From NCBI GenBank assembly GCA_018296165.2, contig JACKQL020000040.1:62001-126000 (forward strand): a DNA stretch of 64,000 nt, read 5' to 3'. Both the position numbers and the translations under genes were made by a program. The stretch comes from Termitomyces sp. T153 (Eukaryota > Basidiomycota > Agaricomycetes > Agaricales > Lyophyllaceae). The notes under the pieces are model-generated. The model was not told the origin of the DNA. It worked only from the letters and a program-made list of their open reading frames with translations, and made no database searches. The stretch's first letter is position 1. The number at the start of each line of letters is the position of its first letter. Positions 1-12,400 of the stretch are shown piece after piece.

Positions 1-800
1 AGATACATTGTCAGGAGCACTGCAGGTCAGCAGGTTGATTGAATCAGTGCCATACAAGCATTGCAGAGAATCCATTGCTGCACATGTGCAGTGTTGTCTG
101 CCAAGAGGGTGTTAGCAGGCATGGGCCTTTGGGAGGTAGTGGTGGTGGGGAGACCTGCAGAGGCCTTGGCAATCAAAGCCCAGGTAGAGGCAGCACTTGG
201 CCATGGGAGAAAGAGAGGCACTCATGAGTTTGGAAGCCATAGCATACAGCAAGGATAAGACTTGTTCCAGAATTTCCAATGTTGCCTTGAGTGCAAGGGT
301 TGACTCAGCATGTTTGGCCATGAGGAAGTTGGCAGTGGAGCCAAGCTTCTCCACTGTATTCCCAATGTGGGCAAGCATCTTAGTTGCAATGGCCTCCACC
401 AGAGAGCTCAAGATGTTATCAGCTATGTTGGTGTCAAGCATGAAAGCAACAGCAATGGTGGCCTGTTTGAGGTCTGGGGTCTTGGGTTCAAGTGTGGCAG
501 TGACCAAAATGTTAACTGTCTTGGATTGGTCATACAGTTTGGCAGCAAGGATCCAGCCTTGGTCTCCAGCCACTTACACATGTCCTGGACTGATTCAATC
601 AGACTGGTGTCAACATCCATAAGTGATTTAAAGTTGGAGTGGGTTGGGAGAAAATGGGTGCAGTCTGGGGTTCTATCCTGGCCAGAACCACTTGTTGGAG
701 GCCTGGATGACAATTTGGGAATAGTCATTAACAATGGGCTGGTGAAGGGGAAAATTTGGGAATAATAGAGAAGCTAGAGAGTGAGCTTAGAGACTGCAGA
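1..800 (-). pseudogene. decayed retroelement-type coding remnant
   Basis: Minus-strand reading frames can be followed from about 765 to the window edge but only with stops and frame changes. One stretch (about 573 to 112) is open for 153 codons and is helical, rich in Ala, Leu, Thr and Glu, with segments such as WILAAKLYDQS and KATLEILEQVLSLL. Upstream, in another frame, lies NKWFWPG followed by a stop and then NPRLHPFSPNP. The style resembles the N-terminal, Gag-like part of repeated retroelement proteins of Agaricomycetes as I remember them; that is a recollection, not a search. CpG is almost absent, as in the other repeats of this window. The rest of the element lies outside the window. 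Confidence 0.4.
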
Positions 801-1170
801 GAGAGCTGCTGGACTGAGGAAAGTAAAAATACATGAGCTATAACCTAAAACTACCAGGACCCCAAAAGAAGTGCTGGTGGTTCCAGTTCAAGAAGCATTG
901 AGTTTCTATGTTGCCTCTATCCTGCTGCTATACTTGCAGTCAGCAGGTAGTAGATTTTCATGTAGAATTTATTGCCTTTGCAATTTCCATTTTGGGAGGG
1001 ATTCTTTCCTTTCCGGCACAGTTGCTGCCATAGTTCTTTGCTGACATCTGACTTAATTTTGCATCTGTTCATGTGTACTTACTTTGTATCAATGATTTGC
1101 AATTGACTCACATTCTTGGTGATTGTTCTCTTGATTCAATGATTCCCCTTGTGATATGGTATGGCCAGGT

Positions 1171-1627
1171 TGCATACAAGAAATATAAACATCTCCAAAC
1201 TCAGGATTGGCTCATAGAGTTCGCCTGAACACCAGTATATTTATTCCTTTCATATATTTATTTCCAAGACTAAGCAATAATGACTCATTGGTCATGTTGC
1301 ATGGTCCATGTGGTACAAATACCCAGAGGGCAATTGGAATGTCTCATTTTTAGGGACAAAACCATTTTTATGATTGCCCTCTAGGCATGTCTTCTCCTTG
1401 ACTGAGGGATGAAACTTTTTGAGAGTGCCTGATAGTCTTTGTGACTTGTCATAATCTATTCTCGCTACCCACCCTCATCTCCCTCTCTTATGCAACCGGG
1501 TTGGATACAAGAAACATAAACATCTCCGAACTCAGGATCGGCTCATAGAGCTCTCCTGAACACCGGTATATTCAGATTCTCTCATATATTTATTTTGCGA
1601 GACTAAGCGATAACAACTCATTGGACA
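1171..1627. repeat. pair of ~125-bp direct repeats (1171-1300 and 1503-1627)
   Basis: The two blocks align over about 125 bp, both starting near ATACAAGAAA and sharing CATCTCC, CTCAGGAT, GGCTCATAGAG, CCTGAACACC and CTCATTGG. Some differences are CG in one copy and CA or TG in the other. About 200 bp of unrelated sequence lies between them. This could be an LTR pair of a tiny deleted element or two insertions of one small repeat; nothing coding is seen between or beside them. Confidence 0.6.
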
Positions 1628-1651
1628 TCTCTTAGACCTTGCTGAGTTAAG

Positions 1652-1735
1652 CTTTCTGATGGTTTTGGAAAACTTCAAGTGAAAACTAACCCGCTTTTGG
1701 ATGTTTTTGCAAAACTTCAAGTGAAAACTAACCCC
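1652..1735. repeat. tandem duplication, about 43-bp unit x2
   Basis: Two adjacent units each end in AAAACTTCAAGTGAAAACTA followed by ACCC; the first half of the unit is less well conserved (TTTTGG against TTTTTG). No function is suggested. Confidence 0.65.
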
Positions 1736-2757
1736 TGAAAGTGTCTTTGATCATGTTTGGGCAAAAGGATGTTACCATAAATGGATGGTTACCCATCACC
1801 TCCCAAAAATATTTGATGACTTGGTCACTGGACTAAAAGACCCAGTACAGTGCAACATCTGATGACAACGGTATCCAATGCTTCTCATTGCCTCGATCTT
1901 GTAAATCCGCATTCCGTAACAGCCATTCATGAATCCGGCAAGATGACATCACTCAGACAAACTACCAGTGATATTTAACCACATGTACTACACTCCTCGC
2001 TGTCAGGCAAGCTGAAAACTACCTTGAATGATCTTGCTCTCCTATACTTGTGGTCAGGTGCTTATTATCGCAAGTATATGCGGTCACAATTCGAGCAGGT
2101 GGAAGAGTGGCAGAAACAGGTGGTGAGGTTCCCCATTGGGGACCGACTCGTGATGGTTTAGTGACGATGTTCATTGCTTGGCTCCATTAATCATCCTGTT
2201 CAAGGGGTGATCCTGCGTTGAATTTCTCATATGGTGAGGGTTAGTTTCTCAATGATCTTTCTACCAATACATACTGAATTTTGTCTACTAAGTAATCTCA
2301 TGGAGATACCCCGTCGCTTCACTCATGCTCATGATGACCGGCGTTAACATGAGAGCGATTCATAAGTCGCGGAAGGCATCAAAAAAGTAAGTTTCTTCAG
2401 TGGAAAAACTTTCATCCATTTATAACCCACTTCACTCAAAGTCAAGAAAAGCCCGTTTCGGCTGATTAGCGGGAGTGATAAGTGGCGGAGGTCGACGTAA
2501 ATGCGGGTTCAAGGGTACCAGTAATTGATGGATGCTGGACGGAAGTCAGCAGGGCCGAAATATCTTACATTCTTCCATGCATCTCTTTTCATTCTCACCT
2601 GTCATTGTACAGAGTGACTGCATTGTCGTTCTCTCACAACGTCCAAAAATTCATGTTTTTGTTTTTTGTCCCTTGTATTTCGATGATTATCTCGCGGCCC
2701 GCTCGCTGTTGATTTCTCAATTACGTTGACTTGTTGACTTGAAGATGAAGCGTAACA
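1736..2757. other. intergenic, no gene recognised
   Basis: Only short reading frames are present on both strands, without splice-joined continuity or recognisable motifs. CpG content rises towards the right, marking the transition from repeat to gene island. Confidence 0.5.
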
Positions 2758-2979
2758 GCGCAGCCATGGAATGGCGGACCACCATGATGACAATCAAGCA
2801 CACTAAGTTCGTTAAAGAGGAGGCAAGATAAGACATTGGCTCTAATGCCTGCGATATGACACACTCTGCCCAGCCATGGGAGGGCAGACCACTAATGATG
2901 ACGATCAAGCGCACTCAGTTCGTTAAAGAGGCGAGATAAGATATTGCCTCTAATGCCTGCGATATGACACACTCTGTTT
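2758..2979. repeat. tandem duplication, ~110-bp unit x2
   Basis: Two adjacent units each begin at CAGCCATGG and end at GCGATATGACACACTCTG. The second is about 106 bp because it has lost a few bases after TTCGTTAAAGAGG. They differ at scattered positions including CG/CA pairs. No reading frame is preserved through both. Confidence 0.75.
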
Positions 2980-3285
2980 CTGATAATGGTTCCAGCCACA
3001 GGAACCGCTGAGCCTGAGAATTGTGAATAGCCTAGTAAAGTGTTGAAGATCGAAGCAATCTGGATGACATTGGCATACTTAGTGTTCGGTCTTGTGCATC
3101 GTGCATTCTTGCATCATGGAGATCGGATGGGTATTGATAATGTCATGGGGGTCAATGAGTTATCTGGACAAAATTTTGGAAAAAGGATATTGGTAGAGAT
3201 ATGGACTTATTAAAGAAAAAGGCTCCAGTGCGATGTAGAGCGTGAGTACATGACTTTCCAGGAAAATGCCAATTTAAAGGATCCA

Positions 3286-4690
3286 TCAGAAAAACAGCGT
3301 TTCTCCGGTTTCGCAAACCATGAAAGCTCCTTCCTCGATCCCAGTCTTCTTGCACTCCTCAGCCAACCTCTTGGGCGGCTCGGAGACATCCTCTCAAGAC
3401 CCAGTTCTAGTGAGGGAACACTATAAGTTATTACCATAGACAACCTAGTAAAGGCTCACCCCAAATGCATCCCAAGAGCTTCCCTGCCACGGATGTCCTT
3501 GAAAAGTCGCGCACTATTTTGCGGAGCACAGTGATTCGGTGGCATTATACACCCTATCATCCACATCTGTAACTTTACATGCAGACCGTAGTACAAGATA
3601 CCAACACACCCAATCGGAATCATCGGAAAGTCAAACCCACCAAAGTTTTCCCCAATGTCCTTGAAAACAGGACACACTGGCATTTCGTCCTCGTTCTTCT
3701 CATGTGGGACGGCACAATATCCCGTGTCACCTTCAAAAAAACACTTTCATAGCTAATTTCACTGCGGGGTTGGCGCACCTCTTCGATCACTCAGCTTGCC
3801 CAAAGAGTCTTGAAGCGATCCCAGAGGGTCCGCCCGGTGAAATGCCGCGCCGACGTGCAAGAGATGTTGACGTAACTTTGTGCGTCGCCTTGTCCTCCAT
3901 GATGGAAACAGATACTTCCACGCACTTGGTGTCCCACCAATCCATAATATGAACATGGTTGTCAGGAATGTTAAATGACTGGGAAGTAAATGCCATTTCT
4001 AAGTGAGGCGAAGAAATGTGGAATGTGAGGACGTTTGGAGAGGACTCTGATCGTATGCGTGTCAAGACTGGCAGCAAGAGTTGAAGAAGGAATAAATCAA
4101 TCAATGAAAGACAGCACACACTGGTCATAGTGGTTATGCTAACAGAACTTGAGAACAGGGTGGATGTGCTAGTATTAAGGGGAAACTGATCGATATCACT
4201 ATTCACCTCTGGTGTCTCTTCAATCTTACAAGGCGGCTCTGAAACTGAATGAGATCCACTAACAAATCTAAAGAATGCGCAACTCACGTCTATACCTCTT
4301 TGGACCAATCCACTGACTGGGAGAACAACGATTGCCGAAGACAGGGTCGAACAGAATTCTGGCTCCACGGTCACCACACTGCGAGCCTGAAGGCATTTAG
4401 ATCAGGAAACACGCATGTCCGAGCCACGTTCACTTGATCTTATCCTTCTGGCTCTGTTTTGCAGCCTCTATGACATCCCAGTTTGGCTTGCGAAAAGGAA
4501 TGAGACAGCTGGCATCTTTGGACACTGCTGGGAATTTACGAAATTGTAACATTAGCTTGCAGCATCGTTAGAATACACCTAGGAATGTCAGTGAATATAT
4601 CATACATAAAGCATATATTTGAAGTCGTTGTCCTTCCAGCTGGACCATGGGTTGTGGAAGCCGGGAGGCGTTGCCTCTCTTACTTGCGAG
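3286..4690 (-). pseudogene. NAPE-PLD-like metallo-beta-lactamase-fold hydrolase, pseudogene
   Basis: Reading the minus strand across several frames recovers, in order, segments typical of fungal N-acyl-phosphatidylethanolamine phospholipase D-like hydrolases: GFHNPWSSWKDNDFKY (about 4670-4620), [47 protein letters not shown], the HxHxD metal-binding region (about 4140-4120), PHFFASLRNG, DWWDTKCVEVSV, GDTGYCAVPHEKNEDE, NFGGFDFPMIPIG, CAPQNSARLFKDIRG and a C-terminus KRLAEECKKTGIEEG ending ETLFF at 3286. The family binds two zinc ions and cleaves N-acyl-PE. Here it is broken: in-frame stops near 4430 and 4397, frame changes in the HxHxD region, near 3985 and near 3870, a TGA in place of the expected Trp at 3791-3793, and a seven-T run near 3735 that shifts frame. 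These lesions are not mainly at CpG sites, unlike those in the transposons. Confidence 0.8.
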
Positions 4691-5349
4691 TGATTGTTTA
4701 GACGATTACTGAAGTAGGCATATCATTTGACTTGTACTTGTGTTATGTCGGCCATTGATGGCGGATTTGAAATACGTATGTAAACCGGGGCAGCGATGAC
4801 GTTGTCAGACCACTACCCCACGCATGCGCAGCGCGCACTCGCTGTGTAAATGACTCCTTGCTGCAGCATATTTGAAGTGTTTCAGAGTTGGCCTTCTCTC
4901 TAATGCCTCACAGCGTTGCTTCCTCGTGGCAATCTCCAAGTTCAAGGTTTCTTGATGATCATCACAAAAGCACGACACGTGTAATCCGTCTCAAGCATTA
5001 TGCATTCCATGGCGTTTCTATGTCCCGTTTTTGGATTCGGAGGATGTTGACGGCGAAACAGAGCTGCAGTTCATTTCCACCGTCTGATCATGACTGATCG
5101 ACATGATCTACTGGTGACTCTTCTCGCCAGTCCTTGATCAAGTTCTCATTGCTGCAAGATCAACTTCTAATTTGATACATGAGGCTTGACAACATCCTTT
5201 CGAGCCCCCAGTGCATGCGAATGAAATGAGTGGCGTTATCCTTCGTGATTTGAAGACTTGTGCTCGAGGGCCCGGAATCTAAAATCCATTATAAGATTCG
5301 ACACATACTTCATCCATATAGCCCCCTGACAGAACATTCTTCATGAATC

Positions 5350-6289
5350 ATGGCTTATCCCACTTCCCCGACTGTCCACGGATTTGAGGTTCTCGATCTC
5401 AGCGGTCTAGCTCGGGTAACCTCAAAAACCTTCGAACGCCTTGCACCCTACTCTTTGATACAATGCCCGTAAGTCTACGCATATCTATTCTCTTTTTCTC
5501 CCCATACGCTCAGTCTTTGCTGGCAGGTCTTCGCCCGAAGCACGACAAACCATCAAAAAAATTATCAACAAGATTCAAGCCTACATTGAAGCCATTGATA
5601 TGAGCATCCATGCCATTCATATCACCTATCAGATGAGCAAGATCGCTCAGGCTCTTTGGACGAATACTATCTTGTTCGACGAGAAGCAGACTCTCGCGGA
5701 ACGAACGCGACGGCAGAAACATTCCGAAGATTTTGCTATACTTGCTGATGAAGCACTCAAAAAAGCCCAGAAAACGACTACTATGTTCAAGCAGGTCCAA
5801 CAGGAATTCTACAAGGTATGGTATGTCGTCTCTTCTGTCATCTTTCCGGCGCCAAACGATGTTCTCTAGATTGCAGCCTTGACAAAAGACATGGATTGTA
5901 CCATCGAGATCCCGGTCGACCCGACTCTTCGTAAGTTTAGCCCTTGCAACGCCTCACATGCAAGCAAAGTAACAAAACCTTCAGCTGAGCTAATAAAGAA
6001 ACCTCTCAAGGACATTGGACCCGACCTTGTTTCCAACCTCAACCTCCTTGCCGAATTTACGCATCGCAGCTCTGACCTCACTACCTGGTGTGTATGGATC
6101 AAATCCAGTATAATCACAGCCGATGGAACCGTCATCCCACCTCAAGATGGCTCCTTTGCTGATGTCAACACCATCCGTCCAAAATGGGACAGATTCCGCG
6201 CCGATTGCCTCATTTATCACAGTATAGTTCGTCCACCAGGAATATACGGAAGATATACGACTCGACTCATAACCTTCCTAGATTTCTGA
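5350..6289 (+). CDS. hypothetical protein, four exons, 257 aa
   Basis: Exons 5350-5468, 5527-5815, 5870-5930 and 5985-6289 join in frame through GT-AG introns of 58, 54 and 54 bp and end at TGA 6287-6289. I do not recognise the protein. The N-terminus (MAYPTSPTVHGFEVLDLSGL) is followed by a long helical, Lys/Glu/Gln-rich middle (residues about 40-135, for example ARQTIKKIINKIQAYIEAID and EDFAILADEALKKAQK), which may form a coiled coil. The C-terminal third is more mixed, with LTTWCVWIKSS and RPKWDRFRADC. No signal peptide or membrane segment is evident. The start codon is the first ATG of the open exon. The last 20 residues could be intron read-through, so the exact 3' end is less certain. 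Its right neighbour is transposon debris. Confidence 0.7.
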
Positions 6290-6604
6290 AATTCTAGATC
6301 GCTACGATTCCATACTTTCCAGGTCCTCAGACGTTTGGTGTGCTACGATGCATGAGATGAGCTCGAATACCAGGACAGTCAAAGACGCGGGTCGAACTAG
6401 GGGCCGAGGGCCAAGACTGCCTAGCAAAGTGTCATACCTACTACAAGATGCTGTTCGACACCTATCTTGCCATACACAGAGCAATTTTGCGGTATAATTT
6501 TCAAGAAGGATGTATCTCATTCAATTATAGCAATCTTCATAGCGATAGACCCCTTTGAGTAACCCTTGTTTAGTCGATTGTTTGACATTATCTATGACAA
6601 TATG

Positions 6605-7228
6605 CCTCTGCAGCTCAACGCGAGGAGTGGAGATTTCTTTTTGAGGGATGAGATATTGTTTTAGCGCGTATCGGCCGCCGAAGCGACCCCTTTTTTATTT
6701 TTCTGGTGCAGCGACGAGTCTAGGGCTAATCACTGTATACCTAGTGATGAGTCCAAGAAAAATGAAATGTAAGTAGAATAACAAGTAAAAAGGGAGAGGT
6801 GGGAGGGCGTTCAAACTGTACGGCTAGACGACTAAAATTCTAAAGAGCAAACATTGCCAGGTAAGTAAGTTGTCCATTTGCGAATGGACCACATTTGGCT
6901 TACTGAGAGCGAACCTTGCCAGGTGATAAACACTTCTTGAGGCAAGTTCGAGCTGTGAGACTTCATAGAGTAGCGAAACTGGGGTTTAACTGCACTGATG
7001 GATAAATAATTGCTACCCTGCAAAGGCAATGAGACTGTAGGCTGGCTCTGAGAACTTCTGTGTGCTCACCTGAGCAATGATGGTGGACATGTGAGTGCAA
7101 GACCGTTGCACAGACTGGCAGATGCAAAACCATTGCATGATGAATGTATCTGAGACCTCGGGATCTACTGTTCTCATCCCAGTATCTGCCAAACACTGGC
7201 ACCGAGCCGAGAACGGCCGTTGAGATCC
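6605..7228. mobile_element. short internally deleted derivative of the 14-18 kb DIRS-like element
   Basis: Bases 6605-6728 align without gaps, by eye, to 14071-14194, and 7088-7228 aligns to about 17858-18000, in the same order and orientation. These two blocks bracket the coding region of the decayed element at 14-18 kb; here they are only about 360 bp apart and no coding remains between them. This copy keeps its CpG sites (for example CTCAACGCGAGG against CTCAATGTGAGG in the other copy). Confidence 0.65.
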
Positions 7229-7330
7229 CAACTGTAACGGTTCTGCCTAAAATGGAACACGCCGGAATTGCACACGACAAACCAGTTGGACTGAGGGAGG
7301 GGTCGATTGGTCCCACTCGATCCCATCAAC
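7229..7330. repeat. copy of the unit tandemly repeated at 13.3-13.9 kb
   Basis: TGTAACGGTTCTGCC and the following ~45 bp match 13516-13577 and again about 13788-13850, where CG is replaced by TG or CA. The segment 7308-7330 (TCGATTGGTCCCACTCGATC) matches 13255-13283 in the opposite orientation, so the arrangement differs between the two places. Confidence 0.6.
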
Positions 7331-7907
7331 TTCTGGGCGGGAGACAGGACATGACAGGACATGACAGTAAGGTTTTAAGGCAATTACAGTCAACAACGGG
7401 GTCACCCTCCCCTTACTTATGTATTCTGTATTTGTCCATGTCACAACCCGGCGTCCGGCGCATTACGAGCACTTAATGATTGCTGACTTACGTTCTTCCA
7501 GTTCTTGTCTGGATTGGCATTGACTGTCACCAGCTTTTCAAGACTTCAAAGCTTCATGTGTGAATTTCTTTAATTTGTTTCCTTCATTTGTTTCTTTCCA
7601 CATTATTATCTCCTCGGCGACTGCAGACTTTCTCACCTCAAAAGAGCCCTCCCTTTCAACCTTCGAACGCTGGGCGCTCTTCAAGTTTGTCATCATGTCG
7701 TTCTTCATTCCGCGTGTCAGCTCAAAAAATGTTTTTCTCCCTCTCGTGTAACTCCATCAAATACATAGAAACTAAATCTGAACTAGAAACTAATAAAGGG
7801 GGACTCTGGCGACCTCACCATCTACTTGACTTCTGTTAAACGAATGGTCACCATTGCCTGGTGAGTTATTCTATGATATTTGCTCATTCTCTATCTTAAT
7901 GCTACTC
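7331..7907. other. intergenic, no gene recognised
   Basis: Short frames only. The stretch 7560-7750 is rich in T and TTC, as in fungal introns and untranslated regions. It could hold the 5' part of the remnant that follows, but no start can be chosen. Confidence 0.4.
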
Positions 7908-9026
7908 AGGCCAACGCGCAATGGCATTCCAATTGTTCCAAAGGGAATACGAGATTATCTGCGCAGCCATGGCGTGCATTGGCCTTGCTTCTGTGTCCTG
8001 ATTTTACCTGATGGTACATCCTGCTCATGCAAGATTGTAGAGGCCAAGGACGAGTCAAAACATATTTTAGCATTCTGTGGAGAACCCTTGGTTGGGCGCA
8101 ATTGTGGCTTTTTTAGTAAGTATGTCAATTTTTCCTTCGCCATCATGATCACTCAACTGCCTTATGTACTAGTGAACCTCTCAGTCAAACGTAGGACCAC
8201 CACATTCTTCTCTGACTATGATGGTTTCCCCACCATCCGTGAGTTTTTTTCCTTGATGCCTGTGTTTACTGACATCCCTCAGTGAGTGGTAAAAACCCTT
8301 GTATTGAGATGTTGGTTCGAGCATTCCGCCTCCCTACATTGCTTGATGACCAGACGGCTGAGTACTTTGAGGGCTTTCTAGGGGAACATATTTCTATGTA
8401 CCCGGGGATCAAACAACTCAGTCTTGCTGGGGAGCCCAAGTGACCCCTCAAGACTCAAGGTACCTTCTATTTTGTTATCTTTACATTGATGCTCATGACT
8501 CGGGCCTTTCAGAGTCACCAGCCTCAAGGAGGCTATTGGACCACTCCCTCCCATTGAGTTGGGAATGGGAGATCCAGGCCTGGCTTTTTTGCATGCCCAC
8601 CCTTATTGATCAATTTCTGCTTCCATGCCCTGTTGCCGCTCCACCCCCATTCCTCATGTGCCATTGCTCCTGAGTACCCTCCCTCCACATTCTGCTGCTA
8701 CCACTTGTGTTTGCTGCTGCCCTTGTCTTTGTGCAGACTCATCTGCCTCTGCATCTGCACCTCTTGTCCAGGATGACTCCTCTCCCATTCCTACTGCCAT
8801 AGGTGCCTCCATGGATCCTGCATGTGTCAGTGCCTCCTCTGTTGCCTCCTCTTCTTCTCCTGTCCAGGTCCCTTGTGGCAAGAAGGAACAAGAGCTTATG
8901 TCCAAGCTGCAGGCAGCGGAAGGACTCAATTTTCAGGACTTTCAGAATCTTACAGAGAGGTGTCTATTGTGTGGTCATGTCTTTTTAACCAGTATGTTTA
9001 AGTCCCATAGAGACTGGGCACACTAG
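7908..9026 (+). pseudogene. unidentified coding remnant with C-terminal Cys/His motif
   Basis: Plus-strand segments look coding but sit in different frames with stops between them: about 7908-8118 (NGIPIVPKGIRDYLRSHGVH and DESKHILAFCGEPLVGRNCG), 8283-8440 (NPCIEMLVRAFRLPTLLDD, EGFLGEHISMYPG), then a Ser/Ala/Pro-rich frame 8625-9026 ending ERCLLCGHVF...FKSHRDWAH. The last 22 residues contain C-x2-C followed about 14 residues later by H and H, which would suit a C2H2 finger. I do not recognise the family. The stretch lies in a CpG-poor repeat island next to transposase remnants, so it is probably repeat-derived. A gene with introns that remove the stops is not excluded. Confidence 0.3.
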
Positions 9027-9406
9027 GAGGTTAATTACTTTGACTTGACTTTTTTGACTTGATCTGCTTTCTGCCAATCCATTTGATATCATTCTTGCTA
9101 ATTCTTCGACTTTTTGGACTGATCATGTTGCTAATTTTTGGACTTGTCTCCTTGAATTTGTAATTGTTTGTATATACTTCAGTCAATGACAATACTATCA
9201 TACTATTGTACTAATCAATAGAATTGGTTTGTTAACGTGTAAAGTTCTTGTGTTAATGTCCTCAGGCTGAAGTCATCCCAGTGTAGACTGACCCACCAAG
9301 CAGGGTGATCACTGGGTAGAAGATGCCAATGGTTGGTCTGTAGTCCATCACACAAAAAGTTCAGACATGGAGAAGACATAGAACATAGTTGAATAGTTGA
9401 ATTTAT

Positions 9407-12400
9407 TTACAAGACAATAATTTTACCAGGGCCTTTTGGAAGGGTGTGCTTTGATTGAACTAGCTTATTGTAAGCTGTTTTAGCCTTTTCATACTGAGAT
9501 CTTGCCTTTTCAACTTCCTGCTCACTACTTATAGTCTGATGGGCTTGTTTTTGAGCAAGGCTCTCCTCCATCCTCAGGCACTTTTCTTTGGTGAATTTGA
9601 GCTTCTTGTTGAAAGCCTCAATCTTCTGATCTTCTTCTTCAACTTTTTGATGATGACTGGAAACTATACTTCAAGTTAGCTGAATACCAATTGGAAAGTA
9701 TATAGTCCTAACATTTCCATTTGACGCCTCTCAACATGTTCTCTGATCAATGACCAGATTGATAAGAAGGGTGAACTCCAGCAGACTCTATAGCCTATCA
9801 AGAATATATAAGTTATATAGGTGTAGTACATATCAGAAAATGCTCCTACCTCAAGAGTATTGATTTTCATCTTGTCGAAGTGTTGACCTTTTTTAACCCC
9901 CCCCACCAAGGTAAAACAAACCCCCTCTCTGTTGATGTCAGAATGGGTGCTTTCAACAATGTTGCTAGTAGCATCTCCTGCTTGCCAAATTTTGATTGGA
10001 ATATGGCTTTTTCCCCAGCAGATCCCTTAAAAAGCAAAACCACTTTGAATCTTATCCTGTACCCAATCTATGGCAAGTCAGTCTTATAATCAAGATCCAA
10101 TGAATGCTCACCTTGACCAGCCTTTCCCCCTCCTTCCTCAATAGCTTGTATAGTACCCTCCCAATCCTGATGAGTAATACACACTAGACTTCTCATTTGA
10201 TTGCATATGTTTTCAGAAACCCTGCATTTTTGTATGTTTCAAAACACATGGACAGTGCACAATCTCAAGATTCGATGGAGATGATCATAAGGAGAGAGGT
10301 CTGAAAGTAGGTGATGTGGCTCATGCAAATCAGGTTTACTGTGTAAATCATGCTGTTGAGCCAGAGTTTGCAGATGCATGCCTATTCCTATGTTACAAAT
10401 TGGACTTGGACCAAAGATGAAATAGAAAGATTTCTGTTAACATACCTTTTGCCTGACCACCATGCTGATCAACAGCTAGTGCCAAGATCATACCTTTAGT
10501 TTCTTCTCCAGTTCCCTCATAATGTAGATGCTGCCATTGCAGGGCTTTGCCAGTGTCATGAAAAACTATCTTTTTGATTTCTTGGAATATTCATTGATGG
10601 GCCACTGCTGTTTGATGAGTTACAAATACTTGACAAAAGGTTATACCTACAGGATGAGGTGAGAGTGGATTATTTCATGGAAAACATGAGCTTAACTGAT
10701 GTTGTGAATGTGATCCATAGCAGCAAGTTTGAATTCTTGAAATCCCATAACTCTTTTAAACCCAATATCACATTGAAGATACTGAGCATTGAGCATTTGA
10801 TAGCTGGCGGCAGGTGTCATGCACACAGCAATTCAAAGCACTTGTGGTTCCATGCTTTGCAAAGGTTCATCTTCTTCAAGAACTTGGTGATCTTGTGGAG
10901 ATATTTCTATCATGCTATGGATGTAATGTTGAGTGGATGGTAAATGCAAGTCTTGCTCAATCTTGAGATGTTGAAGACCTAAGTTGAATCTATCTTGACC
11001 TTTTTAATTTGAAGAGACCAGAAAATAAACCTACCATTCCATCCTGTACCCTCAGGATATGTTGCTTCTTTCAGAATATCAATGTAGGTTTGAACATGTG
11101 AACAATTGGCCAGAGACACATGAAGATCAGTAAGAGTTGGGAGAAGAACATCAGAAAATCTGGAGCTGAGATAAGTCTTGAGGATAGGGTGCCACATAAA
11201 ATGTCAAGCTGTCAAGTCAGGTAAATCATCTGTCATACTGCCAAGGACCTGAAAAAGGGCTTTCTTGATGTGAGAGGGGGTCTTAGTTGGCAAGGGTATA
11301 GGGTGATGATGGACACCCTTGAGGGTCACTAGAGTATATGGACAGCTAGAACTATATTCCAAAATAGGCTCAAAACATTGTATCTTCACATCACAGGTGA
11401 GCTTGACTAGCTCTGGCCTGTAAAGGCCTCCATAAGTATCACAATGTTCTGCAGCTTAAAAAAAATTAGTTTTTCACTGCTATCACTTAACAATTAATAA
11501 ACATATGCTTATGGCAATGTGTTCTTTTGGATGAAATATTGGCAATATTCCTGCACTTGGCCAAAAGACCATATCCCAATGTTAGAGCATGGTTTTTGAT
11601 TCTATCCATTTCTTCTGTGTCTTCATTCAGGTATGCTTCCAAGTAATCAAAATCAAAAGATCTGTCTAGATGAATTAGAATAATGCTCACAACTGAGAAT
11701 TGGGAGATCAGTTGATACTAGTGGTATTTCTGAAGAATGAGTAATCACAGAATGTAGGATTCTCCTTGTTGGTTAAACTCTAGGAGTAGTCACCCTTCAC
11801 AAGTTTCCAATGGTGGTGAGTAGCCTCATGTCATCTTCAAGTGACACTGTCTGGCCTCCTGCTGCAGATTCTGCTCTGCTAATGTCAGGCATGTTTGTTC
11901 CTGCAGTAAGGCATTACATCCAAGCCTCCTGTAAGCTGAGATTAAGGCAGCTGTCTTCTCAAAAATCTCTTGAGATGGAGATGAACTAGAGATACAATGA
12001 TCTATATCTTGCTAAAGTCATTTTAGGATCTGAGTCCTTGTTGCCATTGTATGCAATGCCGATGCCCAAGTCATATCAACATTTGGGCATACTTTATCAC
12101 CTTGACCTATAAGATTATGATGCATTTGTAAATTAACATCACTCTTATTTTTAATGATTATAAGCACATACAGGTCCAATGCTCTTTAGAGCATGGTACA
12201 AGTGACTTGGAGTGATCTTTCAACAAGTGGCAAGTGACAGTTTTGCCTTCTTTGCTTTGTCCTTTAGGGGCACCAAAAGAATAAACAAAACTCTTCCAAG
12301 GATTCTTCCAGTTTTGTGGATCTTGTCAAAAGAGATAGCCAATAGTGTCCTCTGATGATTCCAGATATTCAATGTAGGCTTAAATATTGTCATAAATGTA

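Noticed and set aside
3210..3443. 77-codon minus frame as a separate gene
   Set aside because: It is an alternative frame over the last exon of the NAPE-PLD-like pseudogene, whose true frame ends at 3286.
10659..10943. 94-codon plus-strand frame
   Set aside because: Lies opposite the minus-strand transposase remnant, whose recognisable segments flank it on both sides.
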